Shown in pieces: positions 1 to 8,171 of a stretch of 64,000 nucleotides of DNA. The DNA is from Alkalimonas mucilaginosa (lineage in GTDB: Bacteria > Pseudomonadota > Gammaproteobacteria > Enterobacterales > Alteromonadaceae). The stretch is from assembly GCF_036327005.1 (NCBI RefSeq), contig NZ_JAUGZK010000010.1, positions 1 through 64,000 on the forward strand, given 5' to 3'. The notes under the pieces were generated by a model. It saw only the letters and a list, made by a program, of their open reading frames with translations. It had not been told where the DNA came from and did no database searches. The position numbers and the translations under genes were made by a program. Numbering within the stretch: position 1 is the stretch's first letter; each line of letters begins with the position of its first letter.

Positions 1-219
1 GGTATCTGCCAAAGCCTCATGCACCTTGGCCCGGAACCAGGCATCGTGGGCAGTTGGATCTGCCGTCAATCCCGCTGGCAGACCGCCTTCTTTGATCACG
101 CGGGTCAGCAGTATCCGGACAGCATCGGAAACCGTCAGGCCGAAGTCAGCCAGTTTTTCTGCCGCGTCAGTTTTCAATTGTTTATCTACACGGACGTGCA
201 GCATCGACGTATGTGCCAT
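1..219 (-). CDS. RelB/DinJ-family antitoxin, cut off by the window edge
   Basis: The minus strand from 219 reads MAHTSMLHVRVDKQLKTDAA and stays open for 73 codons to the first base, so the C-terminus lies outside. The N-terminal ribbon-helix-helix pattern (short beta strand HVRVD, then helices with LTVSDAVRILLTRV) and the later AHDAWFRAKVHEAL segment match RelB/DinJ antitoxins, which run about 85-100 residues. These bind their own promoter and neutralise a RelE/YafQ-type mRNA interferase usually encoded just downstream, here beyond the edge. A GGAG ribosome-binding site precedes the ATG. Family assignment is good; the partner toxin is only presumed. Confidence 0.8.
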   Translation of the reverse strand, partial: MAHTSMLHVRVDKQLKTDAAEKLADFGLTVSDAVRILLTRVIKEGGLPAGLTADPTAHDAWFRAKVHEALADT

Positions 220-520
220 CACTATTCTCCGGTTATCTTCATCCCTGACAGCACGTATCTCATTTGCGATACAGTCAATTTTGAAATCAGAGATAGAGAA
301 AAGCTGCTTTGTCCTGTAGCTTCCCACACTTGGCTTCAGGAAACTTTAACTCAACAATCAGTTCAAACAAAATGAAAGTAAGCAAACGCCTGTTCGGCCC
401 GGCTGGGGTGAGGTGTTTTTCCGTGCAATCTCCAGCAAGGTTAAGCCCTGCCCCAGCTCTGTGCTAAGCTTGCTGGCATTGTATTGCACAATGGGTAAGC
501 CACTGTTTTGCTTTAACCCG
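220..520. other. Intergenic region upstream of the RelB/DinJ gene
   Basis: This 301-base stretch has no convincing coding sequence on either strand. Its left part must hold the promoter and autoregulatory operator of the antitoxin reading leftwards, but I could not fix the elements. The right part faces the 3' end of the next minus-strand gene, and no terminator with a T tract is evident. Confidence 0.5.
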
Positions 521-1402
521 CTAATAGCTAGAAGAACGTGCGTGTTCTTTTTGTTTTATTGTCAGTTTTTCAGCGACCTCACTAACTAAATCCAATGTTG
601 TTTGTGGCGCATCAATACTTTTCAAATAAACGTGCAAACGCATCCAGGTAGCAGGTGAATCGTCATCCCAAATGGCAACAATTTCGTCCAGTATATGACT
701 GGTAAACTCTCTCTTAGCTGGTTGATTTAAAGTGTTGATAAAACTATATAAATCATCCGAGTCATTCGTAAAGACTGTCACAGACGTTGAAACACCACCT
801 CTCATGGTGTGATATTCAAAACCTGTCTCTAAAGTTATGATAAACCCTGATGGCAACTCTATTGCTCCCGTGGCTTTGTAGGGTTTGTAGTTTGCCTTCA
901 CTAAGAGAAGCATTAGTTTTCTACTGTGTAGAAGATAGTTTTCCGACTCCATGTCCCTTAATTGAAAAGCATGACAGTCTAAATCAGACAACCTAATGGC
1001 GAAGCTCTCCATTAGAATAGTGAACAAATCGTCCTCACTTACAAGCGTCCCAGCTATTTCTTCATTAAGCTTTTTTGAGTAAAAAGTATCAGTTTCTATT
1101 GTTTGCAGCTTTCCATTGTCAAAATCTAACAAAGCAAGCCTTTTCGATAGCACGTCATTGAAAATGCCAATATCTGGGGACTGGTTTGCTACAATAGGAA
1201 TGGACAGCCCCCACAATTTTAGCACTGGAAGTTTGTGATTTGATTCTTCTATAGGCTTCCAAGTTAGCACATCTACATTAACAGCTTCTAACGCACTTTT
1301 TCTGTCCAGGCACTCACTAAGCAGATCAAACTCAGATGCAAATATCGTAAATGGTGACGCATATATACACAGCGCCAGAACTGAATACTTTAATGGTAAC
1401 AT
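521..1402 (-). CDS. Exported protein of unknown function
   Basis: A 293-residue product. I chose the ATG at 1402 because it directly starts a signal peptide (MLPLKYSVLALCIYASPFTIFAS) with likely cleavage after FAS; an in-frame TTG three codons earlier lies too close to the GAGG site. The mature part is soluble and mixed alpha/beta, with two cysteines (ECLDRK near the start and DLDCHAF in the middle) that could pair. I recognise no domain. The gene is visibly richer in A+T than its neighbours and stands alone between toxin-antitoxin-like genes, which would fit acquired DNA. Being a gene is likely; the function is unknown. Confidence 0.6.
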   Translation of the reverse strand: MLPLKYSVLALCIYASPFTIFASEFDLLSECLDRKSALEAVNVDVLTWKPIEESNHKLPVLKLWGLSIPIVANQSPDIGIFNDVLSKRLALLDFDNGKLQTIETDTFYSKKLNEEIAGTLVSEDDLFTILMESFAIRLSDLDCHAFQLRDMESENYLLHSRKLMLLLVKANYKPYKATGAIELPSGFIITLETGFEYHTMRGGVSTSVTVFTNDSDDLYSFINTLNQPAKREFTSHILDEIVAIWDDDSPATWMRLHVYLKSIDAPQTTLDLVSEVAEKLTIKQKEHARSSSY

Positions 1403-1504
1403 TGCACCCAAAGCCTCAAAAAAATCTAAACCAGAGTTAAATCCAGGGTCAGCATAGAATAAACAGCTTTTTGCTTTACCTCGCCAGCTGGAGTAAGACC
1501 CAGG

Positions 1505-1526
1505 GGGTCAAGTCTTGACTTTGACC
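1505..1526 (+). repeat. 22-bp direct repeat, copy 1
   Basis: The sequence begins GGGTCAAGTCTTGACTT and ends TGACC. It recurs in the same orientation at 2069-2090 with four base differences. It contains the palindromic core TCAAGNCTTGA. The two copies bracket the orphan antitoxin gene. Similar GGGTCAAG-type sequences often flank small mobile cassettes, but that link is inference. Confidence 0.55.
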
Positions 1527-1570
1527 ATTTAGTTCATCGAATTACTCAGTGTCGTTTTGAGCAGCACTAG

Positions 1571-1600
1571 CCCTTTCCCTAAAGAACTTTCTAGAAAGGG
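1571..1600. repeat. Stem-loop CCCTTTC/GAAAGGG
   Basis: Seven-base perfect arms (1571-1577 and 1594-1600) surround a 16-base loop. It lies downstream of the antitoxin gene on the minus strand but has no T tract, so it is at best a weak transcript-end hairpin. Confidence 0.3.
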
Positions 1601-1726
1601 TAAGCCTGAAGCTTACGAGCGACAAGCTATGTGCGAACTCGCAGATGCTATTTTTCAGTTTCCAGACTCGGATTAAATATTGCCAAAACTAGCACATATT
1701 TTTCCGCTTTTCCTAGCGAATAGGCT

Positions 1727-1966
1727 TCAATCGTCGTCCGCCCTTAAGTCAGCAAAAACCTCGTCAGCAGAATAGGATTCCTCCTCTCCCTGCTGGTAGG
1801 ACTGATATCGCCGATTAGCCTCGTGCACCCAAGCTTTTTCAACTTGGGCAGGAGCAATCTTTGGGCGAGGCTCTAAACTATCCAGCAGATGCACTATCAA
1901 TTCTGCACGCTCTGAAACCGGCAGCGAAAGTGCCTCAGATTCAATCAGCTCAGTAGCAGGCAACAT
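1727..1966 (-). CDS. Orphan addiction-module antitoxin (PF09720-like)
   Basis: A 79-residue protein when started at the ATG at 1966, which has GAGG five bases upstream; a GTG at 1981 is a poorer choice. The pattern ALSLPVSERAELIVHLLDSL, then AWVHEANRRYQSYQQGEEESYSADEVFADLR, is characteristic of the unstable-antitoxin family of putative addiction modules, about 70-80 residues. Family members usually precede a RelE/ParE-type toxin gene. None is visible downstream (1412-1726) or upstream, so this is an orphan antitoxin or the remains of a pair. It sits between two copies of a 22-base repeat. Confidence 0.75.
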   Translation of the reverse strand: MLPATELIESEALSLPVSERAELIVHLLDSLEPRPKIAPAQVEKAWVHEANRRYQSYQQGEEESYSADEVFADLRADDD

Positions 1967-2068
1967 AAATACCTCATTCACGACTTATCTCTTTGACAAG
2001 TTTACACTCTGCCACGGACTTACTCCACTACCCACTTTCATCAGCCAATGCTTCGTGAGAAGTCCATT

Positions 2069-2090
2069 GGGTCAAGCCTTGACTTGAACC
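2069..2090 (+). repeat. 22-bp direct repeat, copy 2
   Basis: The sequence begins GGGTCAAGCCTTGACTT and ends GAACC. It has the same orientation as the copy at 1505-1526, 564 bases away, and keeps the TCAAGNCTTGA palindromic core. Confidence 0.55.
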
Positions 2091-2125
2091 CTTGAACTGC
2101 CCATCAGCTGCAATGAGCGAAAAAG

Positions 2126-2461
2126 TTAGCCAAGCAGAGCCTCGCGCTCTTGCTCGGTGAGTATGCCCACCAGCACAGTGCGGCGACGCAGTTTTTTCAT
2201 CCGCTCGCCGGTATCCAGCAGTGCGGTGCGAAATAGATCCGGCTGGTCAATGCAATCCAAAATACTGTGCCAGTGAATGTAGCCGCCGTGCTTTATCTGC
2301 CCGGCCTGATAGCGCTGCTCCAGAGTCTGACGGATACCGCTGATACGCCAGGGCTCGGCCAGCAGCTTATCGGCCATGGCGCTGTGTAGCCGCAAAATAT
2401 GCTGATCGGTGGCGGCTGAAGCTTTGCTGACATTGCGCCGGCGCATTCTTGGTGGTGGCAT
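2126..2461 (-). CDS. Hypothetical helical protein downstream of the DCC protein
   Basis: A 111-residue, arginine-rich and probably all-helical protein. I placed the start at the ATG at 2461 (MPPPRMRRRN), which follows the stop of the DCC gene by ten bases; the longer open frame to 2629 only overlaps that gene. The body (HILRLHSAMADKLL, SGIRQTLEQRYQAGQI, HWHSILD) has no catalytic signature I recognise. Tight spacing indicates co-transcription with the DCC-family gene. Function unknown. Confidence 0.65.
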   Translation of the reverse strand: MPPPRMRRRNVSKASAATDQHILRLHSAMADKLLAEPWRISGIRQTLEQRYQAGQIKHGGYIHWHSILDCIDQPDLFRTALLDTGERMKKLRRRTVLVGILTEQEREALLG

Positions 2462-2471
2462 CTTTACTGCC

Positions 2472-2816
2472 TTAAAGTGCGCAATCGCCGCCAGCGCAAT
2501 GACTGCGCTTGGCGGCCCAATAGGCATAGGCTTTGCTGGCCAGCCAATAGCAAGGTGGCAGGCGTAACAGCGCCACCAATCGGGTATGTCCGGCCAATTG
2601 CCAGTAGTAGAGGCTGGCATCAATGCCAATCAGAAAGTGGTCATGCCGCCACAGATGAATTTGTTGCATCATCGCCGCTTTCGTCACCCCGGCAAAGCCG
2701 CTAAAGCCGTCGGCGCTGATATCTACAAGCTCTAGATGCGGCTTTAGTTTGGGTGCCAACCAGTTTATTTCACGCCGGCATAAAGCACAGCTGCCATCAA
2801 AAAACAGTTTTTGCAT
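2472..2816 (-). CDS. DCC-family (DUF393) thiol-disulfide oxidoreductase-like protein
   Basis: A 114-residue protein starting MQKLFFDGSCALCRREINWL. The DGxCxxC motif near residues 8-13 defines the DCC/DUF393 family, which is predicted to have a thioredoxin-like fold with both cysteines near the N-terminus. Substrates are unknown for the family. A conserved LVDIS segment and a C-terminal YWLASKAYAYWAAKR helix are visible. It is the first gene of a two-gene unit with the hypothetical protein at 2126-2461. GGAG precedes the start codon. Confidence 0.85.
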   Translation of the reverse strand: MQKLFFDGSCALCRREINWLAPKLKPHLELVDISADGFSGFAGVTKAAMMQQIHLWRHDHFLIGIDASLYYWQLAGHTRLVALLRLPPCYWLASKAYAYWAAKRSHCAGGDCAL

Positions 2817-2978
2817 CGCTAAGGCTCCATTCCGCTGTTAGCTAACAACTCTTGCAACAATTACGGCATACGCGTCTTATCGATCAATGTATTTAATCTG
2901 AATTGCTGCCTAGCATTATGCTAAGGTTTATGCTGTTAACACTGGATCAGACCAACAAAAACAACCAAGGAACTTTTT

Positions 2979-3974
2979 ATGCGCGCTTTTGCCGTGATGC
3001 TGTTGTTCTTAGCCGGGCCGGCCCTGGCCGAGTCGTTGCCCTGGCCGGAGCGGCCGGTCGTCGCCAACACACCTCAGTTGCAGCAGATCATTGCTGCAGA
3101 TGCTCAGCTGCAATTGTTGGCGGAAGGGTTTCGCTGGTCAGAGGGGCCTGTGGTGGAGCCGGATACTGGCGATGTGCTCTTTACCGATGTACCACAAAAT
3201 ACCCTGTATCGCTGGAGTGAAACCGATGGTTTATCGGTGTATTTGCAGCCTTCGGGCTATACCGGCCTGTATCCGGACAATCAGCTGCAAGAAGGTGCCA
3301 ATGGCCTGATTTTTAATACCGACAATCAACTGGTGTTGGCCCAGCATGGCGATCGCCGCCTGGCTGTGTTGCTGGATGCGACCACGCAGCCACCGCAGTA
3401 TCAAACCCTGGTCAGCCAGTATCAGGGCAAAGCTTTTAACAGCCCGAATGATCTGGTGCAGCACAGCAGCGGTGCCTATTACTTTACCGATCCCCCGTAC
3501 GGCTTAAAAGGCGGTGATGCATCCGCCGAAAAACAGCAAAGCGTCAATGGTGTTTACCGGCTTGGCGCAGACGGCTCGGTGACCTTGCTGATCACAGATT
3601 TAACCAGGCCCAATGGCCTGGCATTTTCGCCGGATGAACAATGGCTCTATGTGGCCAACTCAAACCCCGATGCTGCGCAGTGGTGGCGCTACCCGGTGCA
3701 GCAGGATGGCAGCTTGGGCAAGGGGACGCTGTTTTTTGATGCCACAGCGCACACCAAAACAGCCAGTGGCCTGCCAGATGGTTTAAAGGTGATGCCATCT
3801 GGTGTGTTACTGGCAACCGGGCCTGGTGGGGTTTGGGTGCTTTCGCCAGAGGGTGAACACCTGGGGACCATTCAAACCGGGGTAGCAGCAGCCAATGTGG
3901 CGCTGAATGCCGATAACAGCTGGCTGTACATTACCGCCAGCCAGTATTTATTGCGTATTCAGCTGGCTCCTTGA
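2979..3974 (+). CDS. SMP-30/gluconolactonase-family beta-propeller lactonase, exported
   Basis: A 331-residue protein with an N-terminal signal peptide (MRAFAVMLLFLAGPALA). The family's metal-ligand regions are present: the Glu of FRWSEGPVVEP (about residue 50), NSPNDLV (about 150), and RPNGLAFSPDE (about 210). The length is as usual for the SGL/LRE family, which hydrolyses sugar lactones with a bound divalent metal; the exact lactone cannot be told. A GGAACTTTTT stretch precedes the ATG. It is monocistronic, with a convergent gene downstream. Periplasmic lactone hydrolysis is the likely role. Confidence 0.85.
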   Translation: MRAFAVMLLFLAGPALAESLPWPERPVVANTPQLQQIIAADAQLQLLAEGFRWSEGPVVEPDTGDVLFTDVPQNTLYRWSETDGLSVYLQPSGYTGLYPDNQLQEGANGLIFNTDNQLVLAQHGDRRLAVLLDATTQPPQYQTLVSQYQGKAFNSPNDLVQHSSGAYYFTDPPYGLKGGDASAEKQQSVNGVYRLGADGSVTLLITDLTRPNGLAFSPDEQWLYVANSNPDAAQWWRYPVQQDGSLGKGTLFFDATAHTKTASGLPDGLKVMPSGVLLATGPGGVWVLSPEGEHLGTIQTGVAAANVALNADNSWLYITASQYLLRIQLAP

Positions 3975-4073
3975 TACAGGGAAAGCAATCATTGCTGATA
4001 CATAAGGCACAGGGGATCATCCATGCCCTGCGACAAAGGCTCTGGCTGCGCGATTGCGATGAAGAAACCGCAG

Positions 4074-4976
4074 CTAACTTTCTAACACCACGCCGGGATT
4101 GGTAGCAATAATGAGCTCAGCGTTACGGTTATCTGGATTACTCGCTTCGTTATTGTAGAAATCCAAAACAACAATGCCAAACCTTGCTCCTACTTGTTGG
4201 CGTTGTAAAAACTCAGTCAGCCCCGGATTCATCATGGGATCTACTTTGCTAAGACCACCACCCCAAGCGTACTGGTAAGGAGTATGCCCACCTTGCGCAA
4301 TACTATTGTAGGTAATGTGCATCACACCATCATCAGGGTTTGTGATGGCACTGTTTATTGATGCTTCAACCGCCGCCAGTTTTTTATGCGTATTATGCTC
4401 TTTGTATTGATCTTCGATCTCAAAGACTTGCTGTTCTGGTGTTGTTAAGGTGAACGTTTCATTCACTTTCCAGCCATAGGATAAATCGATGCCAGTGTTG
4501 CCTGCAAAGCGCCTTAACAGCACTATTTTACCCTGACACTGCTGCAATGTGGGCACTCTGCTTTCCAAATAAAACAAGCTCTGATATTTCTCTTGCGCGA
4601 TGTAATCATCAAATTTTTCTTGTACGTTTTTAACGCTTCCAGTTGCGGCGTCCATGAGCATAACCAGTGTTTCGCTGGGGTTTTTTAACAGAAAAATGAG
4701 ACAATCATCAAGCACATTCCCCAAAGAAATACCACAGCTGATGATGCCATGATAAATATTGAGGGGATCAGACTCAGAACCGTTTGCATCAACACGGATA
4801 TCAAGAAAACGAATACCATCGTTTAGCTGCGTATAAATACCAAAATTTTGTGTTCGGGCAGCGCCAGGCGGTGCTTTTGCTGTACCTGAGTCATGAGTCC
4901 CAGGCATAGATATTTGGTCTAATGTTAAACGTTTATCCAGCGCCTTCATCCAGTTTTTTGTGGTTACATCAGTCAT
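4074..4976 (-). CDS. Phosphatidylinositol-specific phospholipase C X-domain protein
   Basis: A 300-residue protein. SMPGTHDSG puts the first catalytic His at residue 28, IRFLDIRVDA carries the Arg/Asp cluster (56-63), IYHG gives the second His at 76, and VVLDFYN near the end supplies the late Asp. This is the layout of bacterial PI-PLCs, which cleave the phosphodiester of phosphatidylinositol or GPI anchors by general acid-base catalysis. No signal peptide or membrane segment is visible, unlike the secreted Bacillus enzymes. It follows the unknown 215-residue gene by 85 bases on the same strand and may share its transcript. Substrate and location are open. Confidence 0.85.
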   Translation of the reverse strand: MTDVTTKNWMKALDKRLTLDQISMPGTHDSGTAKAPPGAARTQNFGIYTQLNDGIRFLDIRVDANGSESDPLNIYHGIISCGISLGNVLDDCLIFLLKNPSETLVMLMDAATGSVKNVQEKFDDYIAQEKYQSLFYLESRVPTLQQCQGKIVLLRRFAGNTGIDLSYGWKVNETFTLTTPEQQVFEIEDQYKEHNTHKKLAAVEASINSAITNPDDGVMHITYNSIAQGGHTPYQYAWGGGLSKVDPMMNPGLTEFLQRQQVGARFGIVVLDFYNNEASNPDNRNAELIIATNPGVVLES

Positions 4977-5061
4977 CGCATGCTCCGATCTTGTCTACCC
5001 GTTCAGATAACGGCCAGTCCCCATGAGATAAAGTCTATGGTCTGGCCTTATTGGATAAGAC

Positions 5062-5709
5062 TTAAGGGTGTTTGTAATGACCAGTCATCACTGCGTTGGT
5101 ATCCGAATTGTCCATTTGGAATAAGAACAATTCTACCGCTGAAGCTGACTCGCTGGTGCGCGCAGCTATAGAGCCAGAACCAACTTTGCGTTTGTTCAGA
5201 ATGTCATAGATGAGCTTGGCGCTATTGACGATGCTACCTACCGGGTCCTCTGAAATAATGTCACTGACCACATTCAGCGTATCTTCAACCAAGCCTTCTA
5301 TATACTGTTGGTTGACTTCTTTCCAGGTCACACCAAACATTTGTTTAGAGCCAATCCACCAGTTATTATGGGTCTCAAAGTGTCCTTGGCCTACAACAAA
5401 ATCGTCAAGGGTGTAAGCAACACCTTTGATGTGCAGCACTAAGGTCCCTCGCACTGCAAAATTAAGCGCTTCAGGTTGTTCATCGTTAAATGTTTTAGCG
5501 ATGACCCCGCCACCTTTGGTGTTGTTTAGAAACCACTTCGCAACATCACTTGAGTTGTGGCGGCCCGCTTTGACGGTTAGTGTCGTCCCTTTGCAGCTCA
5601 CGCCCTGATAAGGCTGGCCCTGCGTAATTTTGTGATCTTTTTCTGTAAAAGAAATCTCTGAGAGTCCTTCAATGTTGAAGACAAACTCATTGTTGTGCAG
5701 TGTTGTCAT
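5062..5709 (-). CDS. Unknown protein encoded upstream of the PI-PLC gene
   Basis: A 215-residue protein (MTTLHNNEFVFNIEGLSEIS). The first 120 residues look beta-rich, with alternating hydrophobic strands (LNFAVRGTLVLHIKGVAYTL); the C-terminal part is helical (IEGLVEDTLNVVSDIISEDP, VNSAKLIYDIL). There is no signal peptide, transmembrane segment or recognised domain. ATG at 5709 is preceded by GGAGAAAAGCAC. It points the same way as the PI-PLC gene, so they may form an operon. It could be a structural or immunity-like partner, but nothing in the sequence proves this. Confidence 0.6.
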   Translation of the reverse strand: MTTLHNNEFVFNIEGLSEISFTEKDHKITQGQPYQGVSCKGTTLTVKAGRHNSSDVAKWFLNNTKGGGVIAKTFNDEQPEALNFAVRGTLVLHIKGVAYTLDDFVVGQGHFETHNNWWIGSKQMFGVTWKEVNQQYIEGLVEDTLNVVSDIISEDPVGSIVNSAKLIYDILNKRKVGSGSIAARTSESASAVELFLFQMDNSDTNAVMTGHYKHP

Positions 5710-6017
5710 GTGCTTTTCTCCTAATCAACTGTGATAGTCATCGTTTGCATTGGAAAACCTGATTGATCAATCAACCAAAAAACACCAACAGTTAAAAAGT
5801 AGTTTACACAAGCTTCATTTGCAAATTAGTTACTTCAAAAGCCCTTTACTTTCAAAAGCCACACCTTACGAAACATCACCACTCATTTGGTTGATATGAT
5901 GTATCCATGACGTAGCTGCCCCTGGCGGACAGTGGGTTAAGCTCCAGCGACCGCCTGTTGTCAGCTATAATTTACAATAGAGCGTATTTTCTGCAACCAT
6001 GAAACGCCTTCGCACAT
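5710..6017. other. A+T-rich intergenic region
   Basis: No gene is seen in these 308 bases. The left half is A+T-rich and should hold the promoter of the 215-residue gene reading leftwards. The right half lies behind the 3' end of mesD; I found no clear rho-independent terminator there. Confidence 0.5.
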
Positions 6018-7052
6018 TTAGCTGCTGGTAAGCTCAGTGCGAACCATCGCAGCACCTGCTGTTAAAGCCTGAAGTTTACCGCGCGCAATCTGGCGCGGCA
6101 GTGGCGCCATGCCGCAGTTGGTGCATGGGTAGAGCTTGTCGGCATCGACAAACTGCAGTGCCTGGCGCAGCGTGGTGGCGACCTCCTCCGGGGTTTCAAT
6201 GCTGTGGTTTGCCACATCAATGGCACCTACCATCACTTTTTTGCCGCGAATAAGCGCCAGCAAGTCCAGCGGCACCCGGGAGTTGTGGCACTCCAGCGAG
6301 ATGATATCGATGGAGGACTCTCGTAGCTTTGGAAACACAGCCTCGTACTGACGCCATTCCGAGCCCAGTGTTTGCTTCCAGTCGGTATTGGCCTTGATGC
6401 CGTAACCATAGCAAATATGCACAGCAGTTTCGCAGTCAAGGCCGGCTATCGCCTGCTCTAAGGCAGCAATGCCCCAGTCATTCACTTCGTCAAAAAACAC
6501 ATTAAAAGCCGGCTCGTCGAACTGAATAATATCCACCCCAGCTGCCACCAACTCTTTGGCTTCCTGATTGAGAATTTTGGCAAACTCAAAGGCCAGCTGC
6601 TCGCGGCTTTTGTAGTGGCCATCGTACAGGGTGTCGATCATGGTCATCGGGCCTGGCAGCGCCCATTTGATGGGTTGTTTGGTTTGCTGACGTAAAAAGC
6701 GCGCATCCTCCACAAAGACCGGTTTTTGCCGGCTGACCGCCCCCACCACCGAGGGTACGCTGGCTTCGTAGCGATTGCGAATGCGCATGATTTCGCGTTT
6801 GGCAAAGTCCACGCCATCTAAATGTTCAATAAAGGTGGTGACAAAATGCTGCCGCGATTGCTCGCCGTCGCTGACAATATCCAGCCCGGCTTGTTGCTGC
6901 TCGTGCAGTGCCAGGCGCAACGCATCCTGCTTGCCATCGGTTAACTCCTGGCCCTGCAATTTCCAGGGCGACCACAGGGTTTCAGGCTCAGCCAGCCAGG
7001 ATGGTTTGGGCAGGCTGCCGGCGGTAGAGGTTGGAAGTAGTCTTTTCATCAT
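6018..7052 (-). CDS. mesD: Folate-independent methionine synthase, MesD type (core-MetE)
   Basis: A 344-residue protein matching only the catalytic C-terminal barrel of MetE, which is about 750 residues in full. The zinc site is intact: VHICYG gives His212 and Cys214, SLECHN gives Glu254, and CTNCGM gives Cys313. The substrate segment DEPAFNVFF (179-187) is also present. Short core-MetE proteins transfer a methyl group to homocysteine without methyltetrahydrofolate-triglutamate. The type encoded with a DUF1852 protein (MesX) is MesD, whose methyl donor is not established and whose activity is known to need oxygen and MesX. The start overlaps the mesX stop by ATGA, so translation is probably coupled. 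Confidence 0.85.
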   Translation of the reverse strand: MMKRLLPTSTAGSLPKPSWLAEPETLWSPWKLQGQELTDGKQDALRLALHEQQQAGLDIVSDGEQSRQHFVTTFIEHLDGVDFAKREIMRIRNRYEASVPSVVGAVSRQKPVFVEDARFLRQQTKQPIKWALPGPMTMIDTLYDGHYKSREQLAFEFAKILNQEAKELVAAGVDIIQFDEPAFNVFFDEVNDWGIAALEQAIAGLDCETAVHICYGYGIKANTDWKQTLGSEWRQYEAVFPKLRESSIDIISLECHNSRVPLDLLALIRGKKVMVGAIDVANHSIETPEEVATTLRQALQFVDADKLYPCTNCGMAPLPRQIARGKLQALTAGAAMVRTELTSS

Positions 7053-8059
7053 GCAATCGCCCGCTCTTCAGTTAACGAAATTTCAGGTATAGGGTACTGT
7101 GCAGCCCACTGTTCCAGCAGCTGCTGGTGCGGCTTGATAAAGTGCTCTTGGGCAAACCGGCCCTGCTCCACCGCCAGCCGGCTGCGCTCTTCCCGATCGT
7201 AGACGATGTCGGTTGCGGCGTGATCCGGGTTTTTCAGATTGGGCTGATAGCGCTCCCCTGCCGCAGCATGGGCACTGTAAATTTCCGGCCGGTATATTTT
7301 TTGAAAGGTTTCCATGGTGCTGATGGTGCCAATCAGCTCCAGATTGCTGTAGTCATTGAGCAAATCGCCAAAGAAATAAAACGCCAGCGGCGCGGCGCTT
7401 TGAGCCGGCATAAAGTAGCGCACATTCAAGCCCATTTTTTTGAAGTACTGCTCGGTCAGCGAGCTGTCATCCGGCTGATACTCCACGCCCAGCACCGGGT
7501 GCCAATTCCTGGTACGCTGGTAGGTTTTGTTGTCGGATACGCTGAGGCAAATCACCGGCGGCTTGCGAAAGTGCTGCTGGTACTCGCTGGAGCTGACAAA
7601 GCACTGAAACAGTTTGCCGTGCACATCACCAAAGTTTGGCGGAATGCTGAAATTGGGCTTGTTTTTGTTGTGTTCCAGCAATACCACACTGAAATCATAA
7701 TCGCGCACATAGGACGAAAAGTTATTGCCAACAATGCCTTCAATCCGCTGCTTGGTTTTGCGATCAATGATACTGGTTTTAAGCACTTCTATCGCCGGGA
7801 ACCCCTGCGCTTTGCCTTGGATGTGGATATCGACGGAAATAATGTCCAGTTGCACCGCATAGCGATCGGCATTTGGGTTATCCCAGGGCGCCAGTGCATT
7901 AAAGCGGCGGTCGATCATCGCCAGGGTTTTGCGCAAATTCTGCTGACGACTGGCCCCTCTGGCCAAATTGGCAAAGTTGGTGGTGATGCGGGTGTTGTCG
8001 GCCGGCTGATAATGCTCGTCAAAAGCGATGCTCTTAATGCTAAATGTAAAGTTGTTCAT
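7049..8059 (-). CDS. mesX: MesX, DUF1852 partner of MesD
   Basis: A 336-residue DUF1852 protein (MNNFTFSIKSIAFDEHYQPA; later FSSYVRDYDFSVVLLEHNKN and HPVLGVEYQPDDSSLTEQYF). It is full length. DUF1852 genes are found almost only next to short MetE homologues, and the protein is required for MesD-dependent methionine synthesis in the characterised cases; its chemistry is unknown. It is the first gene of the mesX-mesD unit, with the four-base overlap at 7049-7052. A candidate MetJ operator lies about 90-110 bases upstream. The start has only a weak AAAGA ribosome site. Confidence 0.88.
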   Translation of the reverse strand: MNNFTFSIKSIAFDEHYQPADNTRITTNFANLARGASRQQNLRKTLAMIDRRFNALAPWDNPNADRYAVQLDIISVDIHIQGKAQGFPAIEVLKTSIIDRKTKQRIEGIVGNNFSSYVRDYDFSVVLLEHNKNKPNFSIPPNFGDVHGKLFQCFVSSSEYQQHFRKPPVICLSVSDNKTYQRTRNWHPVLGVEYQPDDSSLTEQYFKKMGLNVRYFMPAQSAAPLAFYFFGDLLNDYSNLELIGTISTMETFQKIYRPEIYSAHAAAGERYQPNLKNPDHAATDIVYDREERSRLAVEQGRFAQEHFIKPHQQLLEQWAAQYPIPEISLTEERAIA

Positions 8060-8145
8060 AATCTTTGCTACCCCGTTGTCTGTTACCTAGGCTGCTGCTT
8101 TGCGAGCGGCAAACCCTGTTGCATGCATTTGTTGCCAGTGCATCC

Positions 8146-8171
8146 GATGTCAATTAGGCATCTGGACATCT
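8146..8171 (-). promoter_or_regulatory. Candidate MetJ operator upstream of mesX
   Basis: Read on the minus strand, two adjacent octamers AGATGTCC and AGATGCCT each match the MetJ met-box AGACGTCT at six of eight positions, and a further GACATC lies beside them. MetJ with S-adenosylmethionine represses methionine genes, which suits the mesX-mesD operon. The match is partial and no promoter was pinned down, so this is a suggestion only. Confidence 0.3.

Larger units (their letters stand above)
1403..1726. other. Non-coding stretch with a repeat copy and a hairpin
   Basis: No gene is supported in these 324 bases. They contain the first copy of a 22-base repeat (1505-1526) and a stem-loop (1571-1600). 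A toxin gene would be expected here, downstream of the antitoxin at 1727-1966, but no RelE/ParE-like reading frame is visible on the minus strand. Confidence 0.6.

Noticed and set aside
3972..4079. Coding-like frame behind the lactonase gene
   Set aside because: It is only about 35 codons, has only a TTG start overlapping the previous stop, and runs into the PI-PLC gene end. A gene remnant cannot be shown.
5930..5975. GTTAAGC motif near a TATAAT, considered as an integron attC site
   Set aside because: The complementary R'' half and the typical attC fold are missing, and no integrase is present. The -35 spacing is also wrong for a promoter.
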